DNA of 6,984 nucleotides from an uncultured Magnetococcales bacterium (GCA_903913345.1 CAIWLA010000326.1:1-6984); one strand, 5' to 3'; shown: positions 1 to 5,552, counted from the first letter of the stretch. Numbers and translations: made by a program. Notes: a model not told the origin generated them from the letters alone.

Positions 1-425
1 GCATCCTGTTTGGCTCGGATGTTGAGGACGTGGATCCACGCCATGACATCGGCATCCTCGTTCTGGATGTGTTTTTTTAACCATTCACTCAGGGTGTTTT
101 GTGTGATGGCCGGCAGGGTGGGGGCCGTGCGATCATCATGGTAGGCCGACTTGATCTCACCGATCTTTCGGATGAATTCGTTGTGTCGCAGTTTGTGGAT
201 TTGATACTGGCGATACCGGCTTTCGAACATGATCTGTTCTTCGTGCGCAAAATGCTTCTCGGCACATCTGGCCAGCGAAAAGAGCTGATGGAACACGGCG
301 CGCTCGCCGCCGATTTTCTTGATGGATTTACTTAACTTTTTAATTTCTTTGAATACCTTCTCGTGCTGCTCTTCCATGTCCCGATGTGCGGTTTTGTGGA
401 TCTGCCTGCCTGTTGTCTTGTGCAT
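1..425 (-). CDS. bacteriohemerythrin (3' end cut by window)
   Basis: Single-domain O2-binding di-iron protein, expected in the cytoplasm, with roles proposed for the family in oxygen sensing, storage or delivery. I translated 141 codons from ATG 425-423; the frame is still open at the left edge. The ligand motifs appear in family order: MEEQHEKVF (first His), KHFAHEEQIMF (His and Glu of HFxxEE), HKLRHNEF (HxxxH), and WLKKHIQNED (His and Asp of HxxxxD), so the iron site looks intact. The stretch before the first motif is basic and has no membrane segment. Start choice: ATG 425 has AGG eight bases upstream. An in-frame ATG at 479-477 is also open, but it lies inside a perfect hairpin stem, so I prefer 425. 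The gene faces away from tex. What follows it is outside the window. The family call is firm; the exact physiological role is not determinable here. Confidence 0.93.
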   Translation of the reverse strand, partial: MHKTTGRQIHKTAHRDMEEQHEKVFKEIKKLSKSIKKIGGERAVFHQLFSLARCAEKHFAHEEQIMFESRYRQYQIHKLRHNEFIRKIGEIKSAYHDDRTAPTLPAITQNTLSEWLKKHIQNEDADVMAWIHVLNIRAKQD

Positions 426-475
426 ATGCGTTACCTGTCTCCATTCGTATATTTCTTTTACCCCGCAGACGTTGC

Positions 476-506
476 GCATTCCTGACCCCCCTGATGTCAG
501 GAATGC
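476..506. repeat. perfect 11-bp inverted repeat (hairpin)
   Basis: Arms GCATTCCTGAC (476-486) and GTCAGGAATGC (496-506) are exactly complementary around a 9-base loop. The element lies about 50 bases upstream of the preferred hemerythrin start, would form in its leader RNA, and contains the stop of the H-NS-like scrap (497-499). No T run follows on either strand, so it is not a standard intrinsic terminator. It could be a leader structure, an operator or a Rho-independent-like remnant. Confidence 0.8.
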
Positions 507-622
507 CGCATCGTCAGACCGGCTTGATTGGCTGCAAGGTGCTCAACCACCCAACCTGGCTTGCGGCCTTTACCAGACCATGTCTTTGGACAGGGTCTGC
601 CTTTTCTCTCCAGCCATGGTGG
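497..622 (-). pseudogene. H-NS family C-terminal DNA-binding fragment
   Basis: On the minus strand the frame between stops at 625-623 and 499-497 encodes PKTWSGKGRKPGWVVEHLA followed by a short tail ending at TGA. TWSGxGRxPxW is the hallmark of the H-NS/StpA/MvaT-like AT-hook-like C-terminal domain, which binds the minor groove of AT-rich DNA. Only about 41 codons are open and there is no ATG or GTG before the motif. The N-terminal coiled-coil oligomerisation region of H-NS is not visible in any minus-strand frame upstream to 830. I therefore call it a remnant of a longer gene rather than a functional protein. A frameshifted or non-canonically started mini H-NS is possible but less likely. 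It sits just upstream of, and on the same strand as, the hemerythrin gene. Confidence 0.55.
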
Positions 623-635
623 TCATTCTGTTCAA

Positions 636-809
636 ATGATGGAAATGAACATAAACGGCAATCGTACTCCATGTCCAGAAATTTTTTTTGGCCCCTTCGG
701 CGAATGGATCGTGCTTGACCGCATCCCTGGTGTGGTCTACCTTGCTTTTCAGTCGCGAGACATTCTTGAAGCAAGGACCAACCTGTCTTGGGAGGCTGTT
801 TTTGAATGA
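636..809 (+). CDS. doubtful small ORF overlapping the tex start
   Basis: A 57-codon frame starts at ATG 636 (MMEMNING...) and stops at TGA 807-809, overlapping the tex ATG as ATGA, the arrangement typical of translational coupling. The peptide has no recognisable motif. There is no good Shine-Dalgarno before ATG 636 (a GGTGG lies too far upstream), and the candidate tex promoter at 715-743 falls inside the frame. It could be a real leader peptide, but an accidental open frame is at least as likely. Confidence 0.22.
   Translation: MMEMNINGNRTPCPEIFFGPFGEWIVLDRIPGVVYLAFQSRDILEARTNLSWEAVFE
715..743 (+). promoter_or_regulatory. candidate sigma-70 promoter for tex
   Basis: A -35-like TTGACC (715-720) and a -10-like TACCTT (738-743) are separated by 17 bases and lie about 60 bases before the tex ATG. 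The -35 matches consensus at five of six positions; the -10 is weak (three of six). It is the best candidate between 430 and 805 on this strand. Confidence 0.4.
790..795 (+). promoter_or_regulatory. ribosome binding site of tex
   Basis: GGGAGG lies 10 bases before ATG 806. The spacing is slightly long, but the match is strong and supports this start, which also fits the usual N-terminus of the family. Confidence 0.65.
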
Positions 810-3049
810 AATCCATAGACCGTCGCATCGCCGAAGAACTTTCGGTGCGGGAATCTCAGGTCACAGCAGCCATCGCCTTGCTGGACGAAGGGGCAACCGT
901 GCCTTTCGTTGCCCGCTATCGCAAGGAAGCCACGGGTGGTTTGAGTGATGTCCATCTCCGGCATCTCCATGAACGCCTTGTTGCCCTCCGTGAGTTGGAG
1001 GAACGACGGTCTGCGATCTTGAAGAGTGTTCGTGAACAGGAAAAAATCACCCCGGAACTTCAGCGAGCCATTCTGGAGGCTGAAACGCGCACCCGGCTTG
1101 AAGACCTGTATTTGCCGTATCGCCCCAAGCGCACCACCAAGGCTGTTCTGGCGCGTGAGGCTGGCCTCGAACCGTTGGCCACGCGCCTGCTCCATCACCC
1201 GGAACACCGGCCAGAATCATCCGCAGCCCTGTTTGTGGACGAGAGCTTGGGCATTGGAGAGGCAACCGCCGCTTTGGAAGGCGCGCGCCATCTTCTGATC
1301 GACCGGATGGGCGAGGAAGCGGACCTGCTGGGACGATTGCGGGAAACGGCCTGGCGACAGGGTACACTGGTTGCCAAAATCATCAAAGGCAAGGAGCAGG
1401 AAGGAGGCAAATTTTCAGACTACTTCGATTTTTCTCAGCGGGTTGCCAGCCTGCCATCCCATCGCATATTGGCCATTTTTCGTGGGCAGAAGGAGGGTGT
1501 GCTGCGCCGTTCCCTGGAGTTGGATGGGGGAAACCTCTCAGCGTCCGGCGTGACTCCCAGCGAAGAGATGATCGCGGCCCACTTCAGGATTCGCCAGCAG
1601 GGCAGGCCGGGAGATCTCTGGTTGCTGGAAACGGTCAGACAGGCCTGGCGCAAGAAAATCCGCCCCCACCTTGAGACCGATTTGATCAACCGCTTGACGG
1701 AATTGGCCCATCAGGAGGCCATTCGGGTGTTCGCGGCCAACCTGCGCGATCTGCTCTTGGCCGCGCCTGCGGGAGAGGTGTCTGTCATGGGCCTGGATCC
1801 CGGAATCCGTACCGGTGTCAAAGTGGCGGTGGTCGAGGGGACGGGCAAGGTGGTCGGCACGGGTGTGGTCTATCCCCATGCCCCGCAAAACCGCTGGCAG
1901 GAGTCGCTGGATCAGTTGGCCTCCCTGGCCCGGACCTTTCATGTGCGGTTGGTGAGTATCGGTAATGGCACGGCCTCCCGCGAGACAGCGCGACTGGTGG
2001 GCGAACTGCAACAACAACACCCGGACCTGGGACTGGTCAGTGTGGTGGTGAACGAGGCCGGGGCATCGGTCTATTCCGCTTCGGCATATGCCTCGGAGGA
2101 GTTGCCGGATTTGGACGTGTCGTTGCGGGGTGCGGTCTCCATTGCCAGACGTTTGCAAGATCCGTTGGCCGAACTGGTCAAGATTGATCCCCAGGCCATC
2201 GGCGTGGGTCAATATCAGCACGATCTGGATGCCAGGCGTCTGGCATCCAGTCTGGACGGTGTGGTTGAGGATGCGGTGAATGCGGTGGGTGTTGATGTCA
2301 ATACCGCCTCTGCGCCCCTGCTGGAGCGGGTTGCCGGATTGAACCGTACCCTGGCGCGCAACATTGTGGCTGACCGCGAGGCCCATGGTCCCTTCCGCAA
2401 CCGCACAGAGATCAACCGGGTGGCACGGTTCGGTCCCAAAGCATTTGAGCAAGCCGCCGGGTTTTTGCGCATTCGCAACGGGGATACGCCCCTCGATGCC
2501 TCTGCCGTGCATCCCGAATCCTACCCGTTGGTGGAGAAAATCGTGGGCAGGACCGGTCTGGCCATTGGGCAGTTGATCGGCAACCGGGATGCCCTGGTCC
2601 GTTTGCAGCCGGGTGATTTCGTGGACCGGCAATTTGGCGAACCGACCGTGCGCGACATACTGTCGGAGCTTGAAAAACCGGGGCGCGATCCACGGCCTGG
2701 GTTCCGAACAGCCACTTTCCGGGAGGGGGTGGAGTCTCTTGCCGATCTGGCACCGGGCATGATCCTGGAGGGGACAGTCACCAATGTGACCAATTTTGGC
2801 GCATTCGTGGATGTGGGTGTTCACCAGGATGGGCTGGTCCATGTCTCGACCATGGCGCGCCGATTTGTCAAGAATCCCCACGAGATGGTCAAAGCGGGCA
2901 TGGTGGTGCAGGTGCGTGTCGTGGAGGTGGACAGTACACGACGCCGTATCGCCCTCAGCATGATCCTGGATGACCAATCTGCCGCAGCCACTGGCACCAG
3001 TCGGCACACCGGACCGACTGGTGGCGGCCGCGACGAGTTGGCATCATGA
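806..3049 (+). CDS. tex: Tex family RNA-binding transcription accessory protein
   Basis: Tex (YhgF in E. coli, homologous to the core of eukaryotic Spt6) is a cytoplasmic nucleic-acid-binding protein associated with transcription and RNA turnover. At 747 residues it is close to the usual length of about 770. The N-terminal helical region carries LLDEGATVPFVARYRKE (about residues 26-42), a signature of the family. The YqgF/RNase H-like domain begins at GLDPGIRTG (329-337) and includes SIGNGTASRET. Helix-hairpin-helix repeats span about 495-557 (GVDVNTASAPLLERVAGL and FGPKAFEQAAGFLRI). A C-terminal S1 domain starts near residue 652 (GTVTNVTNFGAFVDVG) and runs to about 720, followed by a short Ser/Thr/Gly-rich tail. 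The domain order is complete, with no frameshift. The start at 806 has an upstream GGGAGG. The stop TGA overlaps a possible ATG of the next gene as ATGA, so the two are probably co-transcribed. Confidence 0.98.
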   Translation: MKSIDRRIAEELSVRESQVTAAIALLDEGATVPFVARYRKEATGGLSDVHLRHLHERLVALRELEERRSAILKSVREQEKITPELQRAILEAETRTRLEDLYLPYRPKRTTKAVLAREAGLEPLATRLLHHPEHRPESSAALFVDESLGIGEATAALEGARHLLIDRMGEEADLLGRLRETAWRQGTLVAKIIKGKEQEGGKFSDYFDFSQRVASLPSHRILAIFRGQKEGVLRRSLELDGGNLSASGVTPSEEMIAAHFRIRQQGRPGDLWLLETVRQAWRKKIRPHLETDLINRLTELAHQEAIRVFAANLRDLLLAAPAGEVSVMGLDPGIRTGVKVAVVEGTGKVVGTGVVYPHAPQNRWQESLDQLASLARTFHVRLVSIGNGTASRETARLVGELQQQHPDLGLVSVVVNEAGASVYSASAYASEELPDLDVSLRGAVSIARRLQDPLAELVKIDPQAIGVGQYQHDLDARRLASSLDGVVEDAVNAVGVDVNTASAPLLERVAGLNRTLARNIVADREAHGPFRNRTEINRVARFGPKAFEQAAGFLRIRNGDTPLDASAVHPESYPLVEKIVGRTGLAIGQLIGNRDALVRLQPGDFVDRQFGEPTVRDILSELEKPGRDPRPGFRTATFREGVESLADLAPGMILEGTVTNVTNFGAFVDVGVHQDGLVHVSTMARRFVKNPHEMVKAGMVVQVRVVEVDSTRRRIALSMILDDQSAAATGTSRHTGPTGGGRDELAS
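2995..3023. repeat. perfect 10-bp inverted repeat in the 3' end of tex
   Basis: Arms CACCAGTCGG (2995-3004) and CCGACTGGTG (3014-3023) are exactly complementary around a 9-base loop. The element falls in the variable Gly/Thr-rich tail of Tex, about 25 bases before the stop and the following gene. No T run follows, so an intrinsic terminator is unlikely. An mRNA structure at the operon junction is possible. Confidence 0.7.
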
Positions 3050-3567
3050 TGGGTCCAGCCCAAACGGCTATTACCGTCCAAACACGGGGCGTGGGCCTGA
3101 CAGAGATCACCGAAAAGGTTGTCGTGTGGCGGCAGGACCAGAAGGCACGCACCGGTCAGATCAGATCCGGACTGTTTGCCTGTCTGTCGTGGGTGCTGTT
3201 GCTGACCGCCTGTCAGACCCCGCATCCCTTGACCGGAGAAAAGGTGATGGTCACTCTGGTGTTTGGCAGGTCTGTTGCGGGGGGAGGCCAGGTGTCGGAG
3301 GAGGCGTGGCAAGGATACGTGCGGGAGGTGTTGGTACAGAAAACCCCAGGATTCACCACTCTGGACTGCCAGGGGGGCTGGATGAACGATGGACGGATGG
3401 AACAGGAGGGGTGCAAAATGGTCATGATCCTGGCGACTCCCGCCGATCTGCCAGTCCTTGCTGAGGCGGTGCGCGAATACCGCCAGCGTTTTAATCAGGA
3501 GAGCGTGTTGTGGCTGGAACGACCATGCACCAGGGAGCAATGCCGGTATGAGGGTAGTGGTCTCTGA
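3046..3567 (+). CDS. DUF3574-like lipoprotein
   Basis: Predicted small lipoprotein of unknown function. A hydrophobic segment (LFACLSWVLLL) leads to a lipobox LTAC, and the residue after the Cys is Gln, consistent with outer-membrane sorting. The mature part matches my recollection of the DUF3574 pattern: a VTLVFGR strand, VSEEAWQGYVREVL, TLDCQGGW, KMVMILA, and a C-terminal REYRQRFNQESVLWLE. Three further Cys lie near and after these motifs. Start is ambiguous. ATG 3046 overlaps the tex stop but puts the lipobox Cys at residue 56, long for a signal peptide. GTG 3124 has AAAAGG five bases upstream and puts the Cys at residue 30, a normal signal length, so I favour GTG 3124 biologically while giving the longest frame here. 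It probably shares a transcript with tex. No functional link to Tex is known to me. Confidence 0.85.
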   Translation: MMGPAQTAITVQTRGVGLTEITEKVVVWRQDQKARTGQIRSGLFACLSWVLLLTACQTPHPLTGEKVMVTLVFGRSVAGGGQVSEEAWQGYVREVLVQKTPGFTTLDCQGGWMNDGRMEQEGCKMVMILATPADLPVLAEAVREYRQRFNQESVLWLERPCTREQCRYEGSGL

Positions 3568-3601
3568 ATGTTGGGCGACGTGGCAGGGGGTGTTTTTTTG
3601 A

Positions 3602-3615
3602 AGGTGAATTGACCT
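3602..3615. promoter_or_regulatory. near-palindrome upstream of the membrane protein gene
   Basis: AGGTGAATTGACCT is a dyad with only the two symmetric G positions mismatched. It is flanked by TTGAA and TTCAA, which extend the symmetry with a two-base offset. It lies about 25 bases upstream of the extended -10 at 3640, a sensible place for an operator. The protein that might bind is unknown. Confidence 0.35.
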
Positions 3616-3636
3616 CTTTCAATCATCCATGGCCAG

Positions 3637-3645
3637 TGGTATGCT
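3637..3645 (+). promoter_or_regulatory. candidate extended -10 promoter
   Basis: TGG followed by TATGCT forms an extended -10 element, matching TATAAT at four of six positions. A weak -35 (TTTCAA, 3617-3622) lies 17 bases upstream. Transcription would start near 3652, giving a leader of about 65 bases to ATG 3718. The TTGACC at 3609 is too far away (25 bases) to be its -35. Confidence 0.45.
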
Positions 3646-3717
3646 GCCCGGAAGTCGCCACCAACCGTCTCGTGTCGCGACCGGGGTTCCTCTTGCTTCC
3701 GTTTACCGAATTCGATC

Positions 3718-4320
3718 ATGTCCATGAGTGATGACAGCCCACCGGAATGTCAGCCAACACCCAACAGGCGGTGGCTGAAGAGGATCATCACCTACCCGGT
3801 CATGGTGGTGGCGGCCTTGATCGTGCTCTTCGAGGAACTGGTCTGGGACAAAATAACCGACCTGGTGGCGTGGTTGGCCAGGATGCGGTTGGTGGCCCGG
3901 TTGGAAGCATGGATTGTGACCCTGGATCCGTATCCCACCCTGGCTCTCTTTACCGTACCGATTCTGACGTTGTTGCCCCTCAAGGTGTTGGCTCTGTACC
4001 TGATTACCCAGGGACAGGTGGGACTGGGTATCGTGGTGATTTTGGTGGCCAAAATAACAGGTACGGCCATTTCGGCCCGTTTGTTCGTGATCGCCAAACC
4101 CAAGCTGATGACCTTTCCCAGGTTTGTCGTGGTCTACAACAAGGTGGTCCAGTTCAAACACTGGGCGCATGATGTGGTTGCCGGATGGCCGATCATGCCA
4201 GCAGTGCGGGGGGCTGTGGCCGCGATCAAGGGGTGGACCCAACGATTCCGTTCCGGTGGGCGCAGCCTCGTGTTGAGTCGGATACGGGCGGCTCGTCGCT
4301 ATTTCAAGGGCGATGCGTGA
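3718..4320 (+). CDS. uncharacterised inner-membrane protein
   Basis: A 200-residue protein of a family that I recognise only as conserved hypothetical membrane proteins in proteobacteria, without an assigned function. The N-terminus is hydrophilic (MSMSDDSPPECQ) and then basic (NRRWLKR). A hydrophobic stretch spans about 24-38, two longer ones span about 74-97 (PTLALFTVPILTLLPLKVL) and 101-121, followed by ARLFVIAKPKL and a long basic C-terminus (many Arg/Lys, ending ARRYFKGDA) that should be cytoplasmic. Characteristic features are FEELVWD after the first segment and PLK at the end of the second. No catalytic motif is visible. No clear Shine-Dalgarno precedes ATG 3718; ATG 3724 is a near-equivalent alternative. 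It appears to be a single-gene unit with its own promoter, facing the minus-strand IS630 relic. Confidence 0.82.
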   Translation: MSMSDDSPPECQPTPNRRWLKRIITYPVMVVAALIVLFEELVWDKITDLVAWLARMRLVARLEAWIVTLDPYPTLALFTVPILTLLPLKVLALYLITQGQVGLGIVVILVAKITGTAISARLFVIAKPKLMTFPRFVVVYNKVVQFKHWAHDVVAGWPIMPAVRGAVAAIKGWTQRFRSGGRSLVLSRIRAARRYFKGDA

Positions 4321-4406
4321 CGTGGCTGGACAAGACGGGGAAAGGGATCTGGCTCAATCTGTCTCGCCACTTGTCAAACCGCTGAGGAGGCTTGTTCCCT
4401 TTCCGA

Positions 4407-4610
4407 TCAATGCGGGCAATGGTTTCTGGCCGTTTTTTCCCACTCTTCCTGTGCCATAGGGTCGGACTGTGGGTGACGTTTGTCAGGGGTGAGTTCGCGC
4501 CACCCATGACGGTGCAGCAGGCGATACGCAGAAGCCAGGGCAACCTTGCGACCGAGGTGTTCATCCAAGGCCAGTTTGATTTCCCCGACGACCAGAATGC
4601 GCCGCAACAA
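4407..4610 (-). pseudogene. IS630-type transposase fragment (HTH region)
   Basis: The minus-strand frame encodes about 59 residues resembling the N-terminal winged helix-turn-helix of IS630/Tc1-mariner transposases: LDEHLGRKVALASAYRLLHR, HGWRELTPDKRHPQSDP and MAQEEWEK. The HGWR-x-LxPxxRHPxxDPxAQE segment is the diagnostic stretch joining the HTH to the catalytic domain. After the A6 tract (4438-4433) this frame soon stops. Dropping one A would continue the protein as RPETIARIDRKG, which fits the family better, so a one-base slip is likely. The DDE catalytic domain is absent: the next 100 bases encode nothing like it before the end of the membrane protein gene at 4320. There is no normal start (only TTG at 4610) and I saw no terminal inverted repeats. 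It lies directly downstream of the receiver gene on the same strand. Confidence 0.7.
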
Positions 4611-4617
4611 ATAACTA

Positions 4618-4640
4618 ATTTAATCTTCAATCGATTAAAT
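4618..4640 (-). terminator. AT-rich hairpin at the 3' end of the receiver gene
   Basis: Arms ATTTAATC (4618-4625) and GATTAAAT (4633-4640) are perfectly complementary around a 7-base loop that contains the receiver stop codon (4629-4627). On the minus strand it is followed by a loosely T-rich stretch (TAGTTATTTGTTG), not a clean T run. It could be a weak terminator or a 3' stability hairpin. Confidence 0.35.
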
Positions 4641-5034
4641 GGTATCTTCTGAGTTTTTCGAGGACATCATTATGAGTAAATGGTTTCGTTATGTAACCAT
4701 TACACTTTCCCTCGAAAAAAGCCTCCTCCATATCCCGTGGTTCGCCCAGGGCTGTTTGCATGATGATAACGGGGTGGTATTCGGCACCTCGATAGGCACG
4801 ATTCGCCTCTTTTTCCAGCCAGCGAATTTCTCGCAGGGCCTCCTGACCGTTCATTTGAGGCATCATAATATCCAGAAAAATCAGATCAAACGGATCCCCT
4901 TTGGTCAGGTGTTTATTAAAGAGAGCCACAGCCTCCCGTCCATCTTTTGCCACTATGCATTCGCCATAAGGCTTAAGAATGAACGTCAGCAAAATCTGGT
5001 TGTTCAAATCATCATCTACGATTAGTATTTTCAT
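4627..5034 (-). CDS. stand-alone response-regulator receiver (CheY-like)
   Basis: A 135-residue single-domain receiver of a two-component phosphorelay, cytoplasmic, with no output domain. Key residues are all present: the acidic cluster DDD (7-9), phospho-acceptor Asp55 in LIFLDIMMP, the switch Thr94 in IIMQTALGE, an aromatic Tyr114 and the conserved Lys117 in GYITKPF. The segment between Asp55 and Thr94 carries a longer loop than CheY (RWLEKEANRAYRGAEYHP), common in orphan and histidine-kinase-associated receivers. ATG 5034-5032 has GGAG seven bases upstream. No histidine kinase is visible nearby, so its phosphodonor is elsewhere. It is divergent from the FecR/repeat protein gene and is followed by the IS630 relic. 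Output must be by protein-protein interaction or phosphotransfer; the target is unknown. Confidence 0.95.
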   Translation of the reverse strand: MKILIVDDDLNNQILLTFILKPYGECIVAKDGREAVALFNKHLTKGDPFDLIFLDIMMPQMNGQEALREIRWLEKEANRAYRGAEYHPVIIMQTALGEPRDMEEAFFEGKCNGYITKPFTHNDVLEKLRRYHLID

Positions 5035-5041
5035 TGTTTAA

Positions 5042-5045
5042 CTCC
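5042..5045 (-). promoter_or_regulatory. ribosome binding site of the receiver gene
   Basis: GGAG on the minus strand, seven bases before ATG 5034. It fixes the start and agrees with the canonical receiver N-terminus (MKILIVDDD). Confidence 0.7.
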
Positions 5046-5078
5046 AAACTGTGTGCTGTCTCATCAAAAATACAATCA

Positions 5079-5096
5079 AAAACCTGTGGCGACAGG
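5079..5096 (-). terminator. terminator-like hairpin upstream of the receiver gene
   Basis: Read on the minus strand, CCTGT-CGCC-ACAGG is followed immediately by TTTTTG. The stem is short (5 bp plus a possible G-U pair), so efficiency would be modest. It lies about 45 bases before the receiver start, so it would either end a transcript coming from 5100-5340 or attenuate the receiver gene. Confidence 0.4.
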
Positions 5097-5358
5097 CGGC
5101 CATTCAGCACGCGCTCTATCGGGAGCGATCCACCGGGGAACCCCAGGAGTCCGTGAGTACATTAACGAATTTGATGGGTAATGGAAAGCGAAAAAGTGAA
5201 ACCGATGCGCCATCCCTCACGGAGTGATGGCGGGGGTGCTTTGGCTGAGGTGGAGGCCTCTGCCTCCTGGCGTCCATGCGGTCCACACCCACGGCGTCCA
5301 CACGGTTTGCCACTCCATTCAATCGGGACTGCCGGTCGCACAAAAAAAAGACTCTCCG

Positions 5359-5386
5359 TCGAGTATTTGCTCGATATTAATTATCG
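5359..5386. repeat. two overlapping small dyads in an AT-rich stretch
   Basis: TCGAG (5359-5363) pairs with CTCGA (5370-5374). Overlapping it, CGATA (5372-5376) pairs with TATCG (5382-5386) around TTAAT. Tandem dyads in AT-rich intergenic DNA are compatible with operators, but the arms are only 5 bp and could be chance. Confidence 0.3.
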
Positions 5387-5478
5387 TTAGTTTCCATTAT
5401 TTTGATTTATCCATTGAGATTCTCGCTTCGACAAATGGCGGATCACCGCCTCCATGGACTGGAAAGAACGAGGATGAG

Positions 5479-5512
5479 TGCCCGTTTTCAGGTGTGCTGA
5501 CCCGCACGGGCA
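5479..5512. repeat. 7-bp inverted repeat around the candidate -35 of the FecR gene
   Basis: TGCCCGT (5479-5485) and ACGGGCA (5506-5512) are exact complements, 20 bases apart. The candidate -35 (5497-5502) lies between them, so the dyad could be an operator or a leader structure. Confidence 0.35.
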
Positions 5513-5524
5513 GGATTGTATTAA
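5497..5524 (+). promoter_or_regulatory. candidate promoter of the FecR/repeat protein gene
   Basis: CTGACC (5497-5502) and TATTAA (5519-5524) are separated by 16 bases, each matching consensus at four of six positions. Transcription would begin around 5531, giving a leader of only about 20 bases that includes the Shine-Dalgarno. Confidence 0.35.
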
Positions 5525-5540
5525 AAATGCAAATAAAACT

Positions 5541-5546
5541 AAGGTG
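5541..5546 (+). promoter_or_regulatory. ribosome binding site deciding the GTG start
   Basis: AAGGTG lies six bases before GTG 5553. The frame is open back to a stop at 5475-5477, and ATG 5586 is an alternative start, but only GTG 5553 has a well-placed site. Confidence 0.6.
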
Positions 5547-5552
5547 AATTCT

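Larger units (their letters stand above)
5046..5552. other. divergent intergenic region, no convincing gene
   Basis: About 500 bases separate the receiver gene and the FecR/repeat protein gene. Open frames exist on both strands (for example 5116-5343 minus and 5181-5390 plus), but their translations are Arg/Pro-rich and match nothing I know. The left part (5180-5340) is GC-rich with dyads CGCCATC/GATGGCG (5208-5232) and GGAGGC/GCCTCC (5252-5267) and three GTCCA-type copies (5272, 5281, 5296). The right part (5341-5430) is AT-rich with two small overlapping dyads (5359-5386). A promoter-like pair and a further dyad lie just before the FecR gene. It may hold regulatory sites, a structured RNA or a decayed element. 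Confidence 0.6.

Noticed and set aside
514..828. 104-codon minus-strand frame upstream of the hemerythrin gene
   Set aside because: It overlaps the tex start and the H-NS scrap in a different frame, and its translation has no family features.
1538..3007. 489-codon open frame on the minus strand opposite tex
   Set aside because: It is antisense to a complete, domain-supported Tex. Its composition (His, Gln, Gly and Arg rich) is what the complement of GC-rich coding DNA gives, and no motif is visible.
3609..3645. TTGACC and TATGCT as a normal -35/-10 pair
   Set aside because: The spacer is 25 bases, too long for a standard promoter; the extended -10 reading was kept instead.
3574..3658. Long-range complementarity GGCGAC / GTCGCC around the membrane gene promoter
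   Set aside because: Only six matched bases across a 73-base loop; likely chance.
3703..4242. 179-codon minus-strand frame opposite the membrane protein gene
   Set aside because: His/Gly/Gln-rich shadow of the membrane protein; the plus-strand frame has coherent membrane segments and a promoter.
4639..5025. 128-codon plus-strand frame opposite the receiver gene
   Set aside because: Antisense to a receiver with all catalytic residues; no independent support.
5116..5343. 75-codon minus-strand frame in the divergent intergenic region
   Set aside because: Arg/Pro-rich with no motif and no clear ribosome binding site. The terminator-like hairpin after it is better explained by a possible RNA, so I did not call it a gene.
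5181..5390. 69-codon plus-strand frame in the same region
   Set aside because: Overlaps the minus-strand frame, has no recognisable domain, and runs across a GC-rich to AT-rich transition typical of non-coding DNA.
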